Part shown: in pieces, positions 8,530-18,195 of the stretch
Numbering within the stretch: the stretch's first letter is position 1
Layout: the number at the start of each line of letters is the position of its first letter
Origin: Calditrichota bacterium
GTDB taxonomy: Bacteria; Calditrichota; Calditrichia; Calditrichales; Calditrichaceae
Direction: 5' to 3'
Assembly: GCA_003854985.1 (NCBI GenBank)
Contig: RQOG01000015.1
Location: forward strand, 1-56,216
Length of the DNA: 56,216 nt
Made by a program: the position numbers and the translations under genes
Notes under the pieces: generated by a model
Databases searched by the model: none
Told to the model about the DNA's origin: nothing
The model's input: the letters and a program-made list of their open reading frames with translations, nothing else

Positions 8530-10332
8530 ATGCCTGGTATACACGGATTTATACTTAAACAAAAAGAAATATTTGAAATACATAAAAAACAGCTAAGCGA
8601 GGCTATTACCTGGAACAAAACTGATCAATCTGTTCATATTGAGGATATCGAACATTCTGTTTTTCTGACCGCCAATCGCGGATCAGGGTCTCCGATATGC
8701 CAGGTAAAAATTTCTCCGAACACCGAAGCGCTGATGTATGGTGAATTATACCCGGTATGCGGCGCTGATCAAAGCGCTTTGCTCAAAGATCTGGTTATAA
8801 AATATCTGAGCAGTGACGAGTCTGTTTTTAGCCGGACTGACGGAGCATTCCTCATAGTCATTCTTGAGCAGAAGCCCTTTAAGATACATATTATAAACGA
8901 TATATTCGGCGCCTTTCCGTTAAACTACTTTCATAATGATAATTCTATCGTTTTTTCTTCTCAGATTTATCCTATTGTAAAAACAATCAAGAACCTTAAA
9001 ATATCCGAAATTGGTCTGACAGAATACTTAACGCTCGGTTTTCCGCTTAATGGCAGAACGGTTATTGATGGAATTAAACGATTATGGCCCGGCTCAATTC
9101 TTGTTATTTCTGAGAATACTATTAGAGAGACGCAATATTTTGAACCTCATTTTCATGCAAAAAAATGGAAGACAAGACAATTACGAAAAGAGATCGTTGA
9201 CCGGTTTGAGAATGCCTTTTCAATCCGTTATAAAAATGATGAAAACCTGATTACTGCGCTAAGCGGCGGATTCGACACCCGGGTATTATGGGCTTATCTC
9301 CTGAACAAGCAAATTAAATGCGCCGCTTATAGTCACGGTTCTGATGAATCAACGGATCTCAATATTGCCCGGTCTATCTCGGCAAATTACGATATTCCCA
9401 TTATAGATTTCACGCTAGAAAAAGACATATTTAAACAATTTAATACCCATTTATATACTCTGATCAATATGGGCGACGGTTATATTCAACCGGAAAATTT
9501 TTTCATGCTTCCTGCCTATAAAATTCTGGCGGATAAAAATCCGGTAATGATGGACGGCGTAGGAGGCCAACTCTACCGCAGGCAATTGAAAAGAAGATAT
9601 TCAAATCTTTTTCATGGTAAAAAATCATTAACGCATTTTTTATATCATCAATCGCTTCATTTAGGTTTTGCCCAAAAATTTCTAAACGCTTCTTTTCTTG
9701 AAAGGTATCTATCCAATGTTTACCAGGATATAGAAGATTATTTGCATAAATACAGGTCTATAGGCGCCAATGAAGATTTACTGGATACCTTTCATATGCA
9801 TCAGTCGGCCGGTTTAAAATTCTCAACCGATTTGCTGGTTCAGTCTTATTATGTTAATGTGCGCCAGCCTTTTTACGACCGCAGCTTGTTTGAATTAAAC
9901 AGACTTGTTCCACCTGCCTTACGCAAGCGTCATATTTTTCACAGAACTCTGGTAGATCATTATTTTTCTCAACTAAAGAAATTTCCTCTTGAAACAAAAG
10001 GATTAAGCATTCCATATCATGGTTTTCGCCTGCTCAGAACTATTCCTATAATAACAGAAGCCTTAATAAAAAGAGCCGGAGCAAATACTATAGCGTTTAA
10101 GAAAAATCCCATATATAATATCAATGCGCTTTGCACTGAAAGTTTAAACGCTTCTTTACATCATGAAATAAGCGATTATGATTATAGAGATAATTCCTTC
10201 TGGAATCAACGGATATTTGAAGACCTTCGGATGCAAAACATAAAAGTCGCATGCACAGATAAGCTTCAGTTATTAAATACAATCCTTATGCTTAAAAAAT
10301 TAAACACGGTCGACTCAGATTTTTTCAGATAA
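8530..10332 (+). CDS. Asparagine synthase-like amidotransferase lacking the N-terminal cysteine
   Basis: The 600-residue protein has the two-domain layout of class II glutamine-dependent asparagine synthases: an N-terminal Ntn-hydrolase-like glutaminase domain (about 1-205) and a C-terminal ATP-pyrophosphatase domain with the PP-loop 'SGGFDTR' at 245-251. In glycan loci such proteins commonly amidate uronic acids or related sugars. The glutaminase nucleophile Cys2 is missing: the protein starts 'MPGIHGF' where the family has 'MCGI'. It may therefore use ammonia from elsewhere or have another role. The ATG at 8530 is the only plausible start. The last 18 bases overlap the convergent glycosyltransferase gene. 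True AsnB activity is unlikely. Confidence 0.8.
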   Translation: MPGIHGFILKQKEIFEIHKKQLSEAITWNKTDQSVHIEDIEHSVFLTANRGSGSPICQVKISPNTEALMYGELYPVCGADQSALLKDLVIKYLSSDESVFSRTDGAFLIVILEQKPFKIHIINDIFGAFPLNYFHNDNSIVFSSQIYPIVKTIKNLKISEIGLTEYLTLGFPLNGRTVIDGIKRLWPGSILVISENTIRETQYFEPHFHAKKWKTRQLRKEIVDRFENAFSIRYKNDENLITALSGGFDTRVLWAYLLNKQIKCAAYSHGSDESTDLNIARSISANYDIPIIDFTLEKDIFKQFNTHLYTLINMGDGYIQPENFFMLPAYKILADKNPVMMDGVGGQLYRRQLKRRYSNLFHGKKSLTHFLYHQSLHLGFAQKFLNASFLERYLSNVYQDIEDYLHKYRSIGANEDLLDTFHMHQSAGLKFSTDLLVQSYYVNVRQPFYDRSLFELNRLVPPALRKRHIFHRTLVDHYFSQLKKFPLETKGLSIPYHGFRLLRTIPIITEALIKRAGANTIAFKKNPIYNINALCTESLNASLHHEISDYDYRDNSFWNQRIFEDLRMQNIKVACTDKLQLLNTILMLKKLNTVDSDFFR

Positions 10333-11448
10333 AACACTTTTGATCGTTCGCAAATATATTTGGGACTCTTGTTGCCAGGTATATTTTTCAGATATTTTTA
10401 AAATCCGATTTTTAAATTTCTTATAATTCTCTTCATCCAGCATCTTCTTAATAGCCTGACTGATTTCTTCAACTGATTCCGGATTAACTGTATAACCGAT
10501 ATCATCTTCTTCAATAATCTTTTTAATTTCCGGATAATCGGAACCGATAACCGGGATGCCGGCCTGAATGTATTCAAACAGTTTATTGGGCAAGGCATGA
10601 TAATAACTGAGCCCTTTTCCGGAAATGATTGTAAAACCGATATCAGCCGAAGCCGTATAGTCATGGAGTTCATAGAAAGGCACCAAACCTGTATAGATCA
10701 CCCTGTCTTCAATTTTCAGCTCTTTGGCCATATTCTTCAATTCCGGCATCAACGGACCTTGCCCGACTATGATCAGTGTAAATTTATCTCTGCCCGGTAT
10801 GGCCCTGATCAAATTGCGCAGACCTCTGCCCTCGAATAACATGCCCTGATATATGCCAATCCAGTGATCGGCGGGAATCCGAAATTTATTTCTAACCACC
10901 TGATGACCGGCTTTTATCCGTTTGAATTCCGGTGTATTTCTGACTACAACCGGTTCAGGGAGATCCTTATATAGTGTTTTTATATGGGAGGCATCAGACT
11001 GACAAACCGTAATCAAACGATTTACGCCTTTAATTCCGCGTTTTTCATAACACATCCATATTTTTTTTCTGATTGGTTTTTCTTCTAATTGATTCAATCC
11101 GGCCAATAACTCAACGCTGTCATATATAAAAGGTTTTCTATGAAGAGCTGATGCGATTTTTACCGGTAACAGGGGTAATGTATCATAGGATATATACAGA
11201 TCGGCTTTTCTAAAGATAACCCATAAAAATGAGAAAAGTAGAAAGTGGACAAATTTTATTATGGTAGTTTTTTTTATTAATCTTATTCTTGTAAGATCAA
11301 TTCCCTGCCAGATTTCAATATTTAAATTCGGGTGATAAGCGGCTAATAATCTAACATTGCAGCCGCTTTTTGTTAAAGACATTAATTTGCGGTGTAAGTT
11401 CGCTTCATAGATAAGATCTGAAATTGTAAGGACAATAATTTTCTTCAT
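10315..11448 (-). CDS. Glycosyltransferase, GT4 type (GT-B fold)
   Basis: The 377-residue product transfers sugars from nucleotide donors in the cytoplasm. The N-terminal acceptor domain opens with 'MKKIIVLTISDLIYEANLHR'. The C-terminal donor domain has 'GIYQGMLFEGRGLRNLIRAI', 'LIIVGQGPL', 'YTGLVPFYELHDY' and the diagnostic 'ALPNKLFEYIQAGIPVIGS' with the paired-glutamate type motif of GT4 enzymes. It faces the FemAB-flippase-AsnB run and overlaps its last gene by 18 bases tail to tail, so it is transcribed separately but probably serves the same surface-glycan pathway. The sugar specificity cannot be read from the sequence. Confidence 0.88.
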   Translation of the reverse strand: MKKIIVLTISDLIYEANLHRKLMSLTKSGCNVRLLAAYHPNLNIEIWQGIDLTRIRLIKKTTIIKFVHFLLFSFLWVIFRKADLYISYDTLPLLPVKIASALHRKPFIYDSVELLAGLNQLEEKPIRKKIWMCYEKRGIKGVNRLITVCQSDASHIKTLYKDLPEPVVVRNTPEFKRIKAGHQVVRNKFRIPADHWIGIYQGMLFEGRGLRNLIRAIPGRDKFTLIIVGQGPLMPELKNMAKELKIEDRVIYTGLVPFYELHDYTASADIGFTIISGKGLSYYHALPNKLFEYIQAGIPVIGSDYPEIKKIIEEDDIGYTVNPESVEEISQAIKKMLDEENYKKFKNRILKISEKYTWQQESQIYLRTIKSVLSEKI

Positions 11449-11878
11449 CGAAATTTGTCTTTTGCTCCATTCATCCTGTAATTCATGCCATTCATCGAAT
11501 ATTGCTTTTGAAAAGTATTTATACCCTTACATTTCGTGCCAACTTGCAGATAAATAATTTGCAAAATTAAGCGCTGCATAGTAACGGGTCAAATTGTTTT
11601 ATAAAATATGGAAAATTTAATTGTAACTGGTTTAAAATTTCGCTTAAAAAATGATGATATAAATTTGATTTTTGGTATACGTTTGTATAATTTTGTGTTA
11701 ACTTTTTTCGGAGTAAAAATTTCCAAAGATAAACAGAAACAATTTGATCTTGAGGCCGTAGTTTGATGGTAATTTCGGATATTTTCAGGAAAGATTTTAT
11801 TTATAAGAATTTTTTACCAAATATCTGACACAAAATAAATAGACCAAATTTCACCGAATGAATCATACAGGAGACTAT
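11449..11878. other. Intergenic region upstream of the efflux operon
   Basis: About 430 AT-rich bases lie between two divergent transcription units. A 9-base direct repeat CCATTCATC occurs at 11467-11475 and 11488-11496. No convincing gene, hairpin terminator or consensus promoter is visible. The ribosome site AGGAG at 11869-11873 lies 5 bases before the ATG at 11879 and decides the tolC-like start. Confidence 0.5.
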
Positions 11879-13324
11879 ATGGTAATTAATTGCATAAACA
11901 GAATTCTATTTTCCATTTCGATGTTGGCTTGTATACTCATCTTTTTACCTTTCACATTGAATGGTCAGGAAAATGAGACTTACTATTTCAACATTGATGA
12001 CGCTATTTTAAGAGCGCTCGAACAAAACAACCAGATAAAAGCCGGCGAATATGGAATACAAAAAGCCAAATGGGATAAACGACGGGCTCAGACGGCCCTC
12101 CTGCCAACGGTTACCTTCAATACACGATATACCTGGATTGACGATGAAACCTATGCCTTAAGGGATTTCAGCAGATATTTCCGGGACGGCGGCATGGATT
12201 CCACCATGCCCGGGATGAATTTTGATATTCCCCAAACCGTTTTTCAGAATTCATTTGTTACATCGCTGGATGTAAATATGACCCTGTTTAACTGGATGGT
12301 CATCAACGGCTTGTCTATCGCCAGTGCAACGGAAAACGCCGCAAAGTATCAAAGCAATTCAACCCGGGACAGGATACTGTTCGAAATTATTGCCGGCTAT
12401 ATGAATGTACTTTATAACCAGGAAATATTAGCCCTGCAAACCGATTATCTGGGATTATCAAAACTGAACTACGACAAAGCAGTACGCATGCAGGAAGCGG
12501 GCCGATATTCAAAAGTGGAAGCTCTGCGCTGGAAGGTAGATTACCAGCAGCAATTAAGCCTTGTTGAAAACGGCAAATCTCAATTACGCAGCGCCAAAGC
12601 GATACTTAGAAGAATGCTCAATATTCCGATGAATGCTTTAATTCAGGTTGACTTGCAAATACCGGACAGGTTTATAACTGAGAGCGAAAAGATAAAATTG
12701 ATGACGGCGGAAAATATTATAGATACGATTAACGTTGACGACGAGAAGCTTATCGAAATCAATGCCGCGCTTAAAGCCATGGAATCCAATACGGAAATAA
12801 GCAAATTGTTATATAAAAATACGTATGAGAAATTTGCACCAACCATATCGCTCAATTATCAGTATGCCTGGAGGGAAAATAATACCATTGAACTCGATGA
12901 TTACTCGCCGCAAACGCTGATGATAAATTTCAGTTTTCCGTTGTTCAGCAGTTTTCAGGATTATTCACATTTGAAATCCAGTTATTACGAATACAGACAG
13001 AATAAGGAGCTTTTTGAAGATCAACTTAAAAATACGCGCTATATTCTGACGGAAACAGTAAATAAAATAATAAATCTGCGTACCCAGATTGAGCTTTCCA
13101 AAACCAATATTGAATATAATGAGCATAATTATCGCATTGTGGAACAACAGCATGAAAAAGGGCTTATTTCTAATATTGATTTCATCGACGCAAAATTGAA
13201 TCTGCAAAACGCCAAACTTAGCGACGTTCGAAATAATTATGACTTTATTTCCGCAATTCTGGAACTATACTATCTGCTCGGCGACCTGGAGAGATTCATA
13301 CCGGATTATTTAAGTAAAAATTAA
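11879..13324 (+). CDS. TolC-family outer membrane efflux protein
   Basis: This is the outer-membrane channel of a tripartite RND exporter. From the Met at 11879 the product has 481 residues. It begins with a signal peptide rich in Ile, Leu and Phe that ends near 'LNGQENE', followed by the 'NIDDAILRALEQNN' helix start typical of TolC proteins and the long alpha-helical repeats 'QAGEYGIQKAKWDKRRAQTALL'-like in each half. An in-frame ATG at 11858 lies upstream, but AGGAG is only correctly placed for 11879. The gene is first in an operon with the lipoprotein adaptor (23 bases later) and the permease. The substrate is unknown. Confidence 0.9.
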   Translation: MVINCINRILFSISMLACILIFLPFTLNGQENETYYFNIDDAILRALEQNNQIKAGEYGIQKAKWDKRRAQTALLPTVTFNTRYTWIDDETYALRDFSRYFRDGGMDSTMPGMNFDIPQTVFQNSFVTSLDVNMTLFNWMVINGLSIASATENAAKYQSNSTRDRILFEIIAGYMNVLYNQEILALQTDYLGLSKLNYDKAVRMQEAGRYSKVEALRWKVDYQQQLSLVENGKSQLRSAKAILRRMLNIPMNALIQVDLQIPDRFITESEKIKLMTAENIIDTINVDDEKLIEINAALKAMESNTEISKLLYKNTYEKFAPTISLNYQYAWRENNTIELDDYSPQTLMINFSFPLFSSFQDYSHLKSSYYEYRQNKELFEDQLKNTRYILTETVNKIINLRTQIELSKTNIEYNEHNYRIVEQQHEKGLISNIDFIDAKLNLQNAKLSDVRNNYDFISAILELYYLLGDLERFIPDYLSKN

Positions 13325-13347
13325 AAATATTATTCAGGAGAATTATC

Positions 13348-14439
13348 ATGAAAACAAATATATTTATTTACCTCATCCCGCTTGTTGTCGCGCTTTCTTT
13401 TTTGAATTCCTGCAACGAAAGCGAAGCCAGACAAGACCAAAAGGAACAATTGATACCGGTGGAAATTATGGTGATCAAAGCGGGCAATCTTGAAGAATCG
13501 ATTAATCTGACAGGCGTTCTGCGCGCTATTCACTCCGTTGATATTGTCAGCGAAGTAAGCGGCAAAGTAATAAAAATTAATAAGAAATTAGGCGACTATG
13601 TGAAACCTGGCGACATTCTGGCCCGTATAGACGATAAGATTCCTTCCAGTAATTATGAGCAGGCCAAAGCGCAGACGCTCTCAGCAGAAAACAACCTGAA
13701 AATTGCTAAATTAAATTTAAAAAGCGATAAGGAATTGCTGGAAAGCGGCGATATATCCGACCTGGCCTATGAGAATTCCTTACTGGCGGTCAAATCGGCC
13801 GAGGCAAACCTGCTTTCCGCCCAGGCAAATTTAAAGACAATGGAAAAAATGTATTTTGACACCAGGATTATGCCGCCATTTTCAGGACAGATATCAAGAG
13901 AATTTATTGAATTAGGCAGCATGGTCACACAAGGTATGCCTTTATACCATATTGTAGATTTATCTTCTTTAAAACTTGAAGTCGGCGTTCCACAGGATAT
14001 TATCAGCCGGATTAAACCCGGCAGTCCTGTCGAAATCCGCATCACTTCATTCCCAATTGAAACATTTGAAGGCAAAGTCAGGTATGTTTCTCCCCAGGCC
14101 AGCGCCGGCAGCGGTTCTTTCTCTGTGGAAATTCACCTGACCAATACGCCTGATTTGAAAATACTGGCTGGAATGACCGCCAGGGCCGGAATAAGATTAA
14201 ACAATTTCGGCGACCGTCTTACGATTCCGGATTACGCGATCGTTTCGATGAATGAATTGGACCATGTATACCGCATTAAGGATAATACAGCGTTACTGAC
14301 GCCAATCAACATTGAAGAAAAAATCGGCTCGCTGGCTATTATTAAAGACGGGCTTGCCCCTGGCGATTCCATCGTTACCGTTGGAGTTCAAAAATTAGGA
14401 ATAGCAACTAAAGTCTTTATTGAAAAGGTACACAATTAA
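13348..14439 (+). CDS. RND efflux periplasmic adaptor (membrane fusion) lipoprotein
   Basis: The 363-residue protein links the RND permease to the TolC channel in the periplasm. A lipoprotein signal ends in a lipobox-like 'LNSC' with Cys22 as the lipid-modified residue. A biotinyl-lipoyl-like half motif 'DIVSEVSGKVIKINKKLGD' (about 64-82), an alpha-helical hairpin (about 95-165) and the second lipoyl half with 'ELGSMVTQGMPLYHIVD' (about 188-204) follow, then the beta-barrel domain and the membrane-proximal C-terminus. This is the order of AcrA/MexA proteins. The ATG has an AGGAG site 7 to 8 bases upstream. It lies between the TolC-like and permease genes. Confidence 0.92.
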   Translation: MKTNIFIYLIPLVVALSFLNSCNESEARQDQKEQLIPVEIMVIKAGNLEESINLTGVLRAIHSVDIVSEVSGKVIKINKKLGDYVKPGDILARIDDKIPSSNYEQAKAQTLSAENNLKIAKLNLKSDKELLESGDISDLAYENSLLAVKSAEANLLSAQANLKTMEKMYFDTRIMPPFSGQISREFIELGSMVTQGMPLYHIVDLSSLKLEVGVPQDIISRIKPGSPVEIRITSFPIETFEGKVRYVSPQASAGSGSFSVEIHLTNTPDLKILAGMTARAGIRLNNFGDRLTIPDYAIVSMNELDHVYRIKDNTALLTPINIEEKIGSLAIIKDGLAPGDSIVTVGVQKLGIATKVFIEKVHN

Positions 14440-14477
14440 TTTGAGCTGGTTATTGAATCGTTAATTAAGGACTAAAT

Positions 14478-17400
14478 ATGAATATTGCAAAATTTTCCGT
14501 TAGAAATCCCGTTCTGGTGAACCTGCTTATGATCGGCCTTTTTATTTATGGCGGGGTTTCATTGTTTCAGATGCCAACCGAACTCAATCCGGAGGTTGAG
14601 TTTAACTGGGTGTTTATTAATGTCATTTACACGGGCGCCTCTCCGAACGAAATCGAAAACCTGATTATCGATCCGATCGAATCGGAAATTCAGGATGTTG
14701 ACGATATTGATGAAATTCAATCGACTGCCGGCGAAGGCATCGGCTTTATTATGGTGAAATTTAAGGATATGTCGCAAAGTGAATTTCGCGAGCGCTATGT
14801 AGACCTGAAAGCAGAAATTGATAAAGTCAATTTACCGGAGGAAGTTGAAGATCCTTTTATCGATAGTTTTAACAGCGGAGATTTTGTTCCGGTTATTACC
14901 GTAAATATGTCCCATACCATTCCGGAAGAAAATGCTTATCATATCGCAGATGAATTAAGCGATGATATTGAAGATATTCCCGGCGTGGCAAAAGTGCAGG
15001 TTTCCGGATTGGCAGAAAGAGAAATATGGGTGGAAGTGAATCCTGAGGTAATCAATTCATTCGGCATCACTTTCAATGAAATCGTCATGTCTTTGATGTC
15101 CCGGAATATTAATATCCCCGGCGGAACAATCTCCTTCGGAAAAACGGAATATTTTATCCGGGCACTGGGCGAATACAAATCCGTAAAAGAGATTGAAGAA
15201 ACCATCGTTCGCAAATTACCAGATAATACATTCATTAAAATTAAAGACATTGCCGCCGTTAAAGACCGGCGGGAGGAAATGGTCATTTTATCAAGACTAA
15301 ATCTGGAGCCTTCCATCACCTTTTCCATATCAAAAACCAGCGATGCCAATTCCATTGACGTTATCGATGAGATTAAATCACTGGTAGACAGTTACCAGGA
15401 AAAATCGCCGGAGGGAATTACTTTCAGTTACTCTAATGACAATTCTGTCTGGATTATGCGGGTAATACGCGTTCTGAGAAATAATGCCGTCGTCGGAATG
15501 CTGTTAATTATTCTTGTATTATATTTTTTCCTTGGCTTCAGCAATGCGGCGCTGGCTTCCCTGGGCATACCGATTTCTTTTTTCATTACATTCATTTTTA
15601 TGAATATATCCGGTTATACGTTGAACGGAAGCACGCTATTTGCCCTGGTAATGGTGCTCGGTATCATCGTGGATGATGCGATTATTGTCATTGAAAACTG
15701 TCACCGGCACCGGTTGAGGGGACTCAGTTCTCATGAATCTGCCATCATAGGGACCCGGGAAGTGGCCGCTCCGATCATTTCCTCAATCCTGACCAATGTC
15801 GCCGCTTTTCTGCCATTGATGCTGCTGCCAGGAATTATGGGTAAATTCTTAAGAATCATACCTATCATTTTTTCAATGGCGTTATTAGCCTCTTTGTTTG
15901 AAGCGTTTTTTCTTCTTCCTTCGCATTATGCGGACTGGACCATAAAATCGAAAATCTATAAAAAAGGGGAGAAAAAATTTTTCATTAAACTACGTAAATC
16001 ATACGGCCACCTGCTTATCAGAATTCTCAGGAAAAGATACTGGATAGTTGGCGGACTTATTCTAATTCTATTTCTGTCTATGGGAATTATTCCTCTTGTC
16101 GGCGTGGAAATGTTTGGCGAAGAAGACTTCGATGTATTCTGGGTTATGTTAAAAATGCCGGAAGGCACTAGCCTGGAAGAAACCGATCGCATCGTAAATA
16201 AATTTGAAAAAGAAGCGCTGTCTCTACCTAGGGACCAGATTACCAATATAATTTCCAATGTAGGATTACTACAGGGCAATGAAGAATGGCTGACGCGTAA
16301 AAATGTCGCCCAGCTTTTCGTAGAATTAAAACCGCAGGAAGAAAGAACCATGAGTATTGATGAAATAATTTCTTTACTGCGCGACAAAACCACCCTGATC
16401 AGCGGACCCATTTCGGTTGAGTTTGAAAAGGTATCCGGCGGTCCTCCGGTAGGTAAACCAATCACTATTAGAGTCCAGGGGAAATATTATGATGATATAA
16501 AAAAAGCGGCGCTTGTCTTAGAAGATTCATTGCGACTTATCGAAGGCACTAAAGACATTGTGGACAATTCGCCGCCTGGAAAACAGGAAATCAGGATTAA
16601 TATTGATGAGGAAAAAGCGGCCTTATACGGGTTTAGTATTCAGGATATAGCCTTAAACGTCCGCTCTGCATTTGACGGCATTAAAGCTACCGAATATCGC
16701 GACGCAGATGATGAAATCGATGTAATTATCCGCTACAACGAGCCCTACCGTTCTAAAATGGACGATGTATTGAATATTAAAATTGTGAATACCATAGGCC
16801 AATCTGTCGCGCTCCGTAATATGGTCAGTTTTGATATTGAAAAAGGGGATGTCGAGATTCGTCGTTTTGATCAAAAACGCACCATTCTGGTTACCGGCGA
16901 TATTGACGAGTCTAAAATTACGATGGATAAAGTAAACAATCGCATTCAGGCGCTTATTCCAAAGATCAGGGAGCAGTACCCGGAAATTGATTTCGCCTTC
17001 GGCGGCGAATTCGAAGAATTCCAGAATACATTCGCCGATATTACGTCACTTTTTATGCTCGGATTGATTTTAATCTTTCTGATTCTCGGCACACAGTTCC
17101 GGTCGTATATTCAACCGTTAATAATCCTTACCGCGGTGCCTTTTTCTTTGATTGGCGCTGTGATCGGATTAGTCGTTTCCAATAATCCTTTCAGTATCGT
17201 TTCAATGTACGGATTTGTGGCTTTGGCCGGTATTGTCGTAAATGACGCGATCGTTATGATCAGTTTTATGAATGACCGACGTTCGGGAACTGATACAACG
17301 GGATTTCAATACTGGCGCAGTATCGTAAACAGCGGCCGGCTCAGATTACGACCGATCATTTTAACCTCACTGACAACCATAGCCGGTTTAGTGCCTATGG

Positions 17401-17600
17401 CTTTCGGAATCGGCGGCAGATCGGATATGTGGTCGCCGCTGGCCAATGTTATTTTGTTCGGATTACTGGTATCAACCCTGCTGACCTTGTTTGTGATACC
17501 CTGTTTTTTAGCCATAGTCGATGATATTAAGGGAAGCAGAACACAGGCTCAGCAAATACACCTGTTGGATTCAGATCATATACCGTATATATCACATTAA
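14478..17600 (+). CDS. RND-family efflux permease (AcrB/MexB superfamily)
   Basis: The 1040-residue inner-membrane pump exports substrates using the proton gradient. It has the usual layout: TM1 near the N-terminus ('PVLVNLLMIGLFIYGGVSLF'), a large periplasmic loop, TM2-6, a second loop and TM8-12. TM4 has the proton-relay pair Asp399-Asp400 in 'GIIVDDAIIVIEN'. In the second half, 'GIVVNDAIVM' carries Asn922-Asp923 where AcrB has the essential Lys940-Asn941, so the relay differs from classic drug pumps; this variant is common in related RND proteins. It is the third gene of the operon and ends at a hairpin terminator. Drug, lipid or metabolite export are all possible. Confidence 0.93.
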   Translation: MNIAKFSVRNPVLVNLLMIGLFIYGGVSLFQMPTELNPEVEFNWVFINVIYTGASPNEIENLIIDPIESEIQDVDDIDEIQSTAGEGIGFIMVKFKDMSQSEFRERYVDLKAEIDKVNLPEEVEDPFIDSFNSGDFVPVITVNMSHTIPEENAYHIADELSDDIEDIPGVAKVQVSGLAEREIWVEVNPEVINSFGITFNEIVMSLMSRNINIPGGTISFGKTEYFIRALGEYKSVKEIEETIVRKLPDNTFIKIKDIAAVKDRREEMVILSRLNLEPSITFSISKTSDANSIDVIDEIKSLVDSYQEKSPEGITFSYSNDNSVWIMRVIRVLRNNAVVGMLLIILVLYFFLGFSNAALASLGIPISFFITFIFMNISGYTLNGSTLFALVMVLGIIVDDAIIVIENCHRHRLRGLSSHESAIIGTREVAAPIISSILTNVAAFLPLMLLPGIMGKFLRIIPIIFSMALLASLFEAFFLLPSHYADWTIKSKIYKKGEKKFFIKLRKSYGHLLIRILRKRYWIVGGLILILFLSMGIIPLVGVEMFGEEDFDVFWVMLKMPEGTSLEETDRIVNKFEKEALSLPRDQITNIISNVGLLQGNEEWLTRKNVAQLFVELKPQEERTMSIDEIISLLRDKTTLISGPISVEFEKVSGGPPVGKPITIRVQGKYYDDIKKAALVLEDSLRLIEGTKDIVDNSPPGKQEIRINIDEEKAALYGFSIQDIALNVRSAFDGIKATEYRDADDEIDVIIRYNEPYRSKMDDVLNIKIVNTIGQSVALRNMVSFDIEKGDVEIRRFDQKRTILVTGDIDESKITMDKVNNRIQALIPKIREQYPEIDFAFGGEFEEFQNTFADITSLFMLGLILIFLILGTQFRSYIQPLIILTAVPFSLIGAVIGLVVSNNPFSIVSMYGFVALAGIVVNDAIVMISFMNDRRSGTDTTGFQYWRSIVNSGRLRLRPIILTSLTTIAGLVPMAFGIGGRSDMWSPLANVILFGLLVSTLLTLFVIPCFLAIVDDIKGSRTQAQQIHLLDSDHIPYISH

Positions 17601-17628
17601 AAGATGGGGGTTAACTCCCATCTTTTTT
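17599..17628. terminator. Terminator between the efflux operon and tlpA-like gene
   Basis: AAGATGGG (17601-17608) pairs with CCCATCTT (17617-17624), extended by flanking A/T pairs and followed by a run of seven T. It directly follows the permease stop and overlaps the stop of the convergent thioredoxin-like gene, so it may serve both strands. Confidence 0.85.
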
Positions 17629-18180
17629 TAATTCGTTATCAATCTCCGGAATCAGCTCTGAATAAAGAGATTCTTTATCTTTAAAACCATTTTTTATTAA
17701 TAAAATTTTTCCTTCTTTACTGATGACGACGAGCTGTGGAATGGAAGACACCTTGTATTTTTCAACGGTCACCATTTTATAGATATCAAGCAAAACAGGA
17801 AGCTTATATCCCTTTTGCTTTAAAAATGATTCGACCTCAGGCTTCTTTTCACCAACATCAATAAGAAAAAACTTCACCGGCTGATCCGCATACTTATTTT
17901 GAATATCTTCCAGGTAAGGTATCTCAATCAGACATGGCGCACACCAGGTGGCAAAGAAACTGAGAATAACCACATGTTTCGTTTTATTTTTCCAGGGCTG
18001 CCTTAATTCGGCTCCGCAGTAATCCCGGAGAAACATATCATTATTCTGAATATCCTTCAGATAAAAATTAGGGGCATCCGAGCCTGTTTTTAAAGTGTTT
18101 AATGTTGAGTCTGTCGTTTGGGCGCTGAGCAGGTTAAACAGCAACGTCATTGCGATAACAGAAATGAAAATGTGCCTCAT
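17611..18180 (-). CDS. TlpA/ResA-type thioredoxin-fold protein
   Basis: This 189-residue extracytoplasmic thioredoxin-like protein probably reduces or exchanges disulfides outside the cytoplasm, for example on apocytochromes. A signal peptide covers about residues 1-21 ('LLFNLLSAQT'). The AhpC/TSA-like fold contains 'GSDAPNFYL' and the active site 'FFATWCAPC' with Cys80 and Cys83. An extra Cys55 lies upstream. The ATG has an AAAGGGA site about 5 bases upstream. It is the last gene of a four-gene minus-strand run (rhodanese, MauE-like, nucleotidase-cytochrome, this gene), 15 bases after the multiheme cytochrome. A role in cytochrome maturation or in keeping its partner reduced is inferred from this position. 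Confidence 0.88.
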   Translation of the reverse strand: MRHIFISVIAMTLLFNLLSAQTTDSTLNTLKTGSDAPNFYLKDIQNNDMFLRDYCGAELRQPWKNKTKHVVILSFFATWCAPCLIEIPYLEDIQNKYADQPVKFFLIDVGEKKPEVESFLKQKGYKLPVLLDIYKMVTVEKYKVSSIPQLVVISKEGKILLIKNGFKDKESLYSELIPEIDNELKKDGS

Positions 18181-18195
18181 GAAATCCCTTTCCTG

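Noticed and set aside
8530..10332. Calling the AsnB-like gene a functional asparagine synthetase
   Set aside because: Cys2 is missing and the neighbours are glycan genes.
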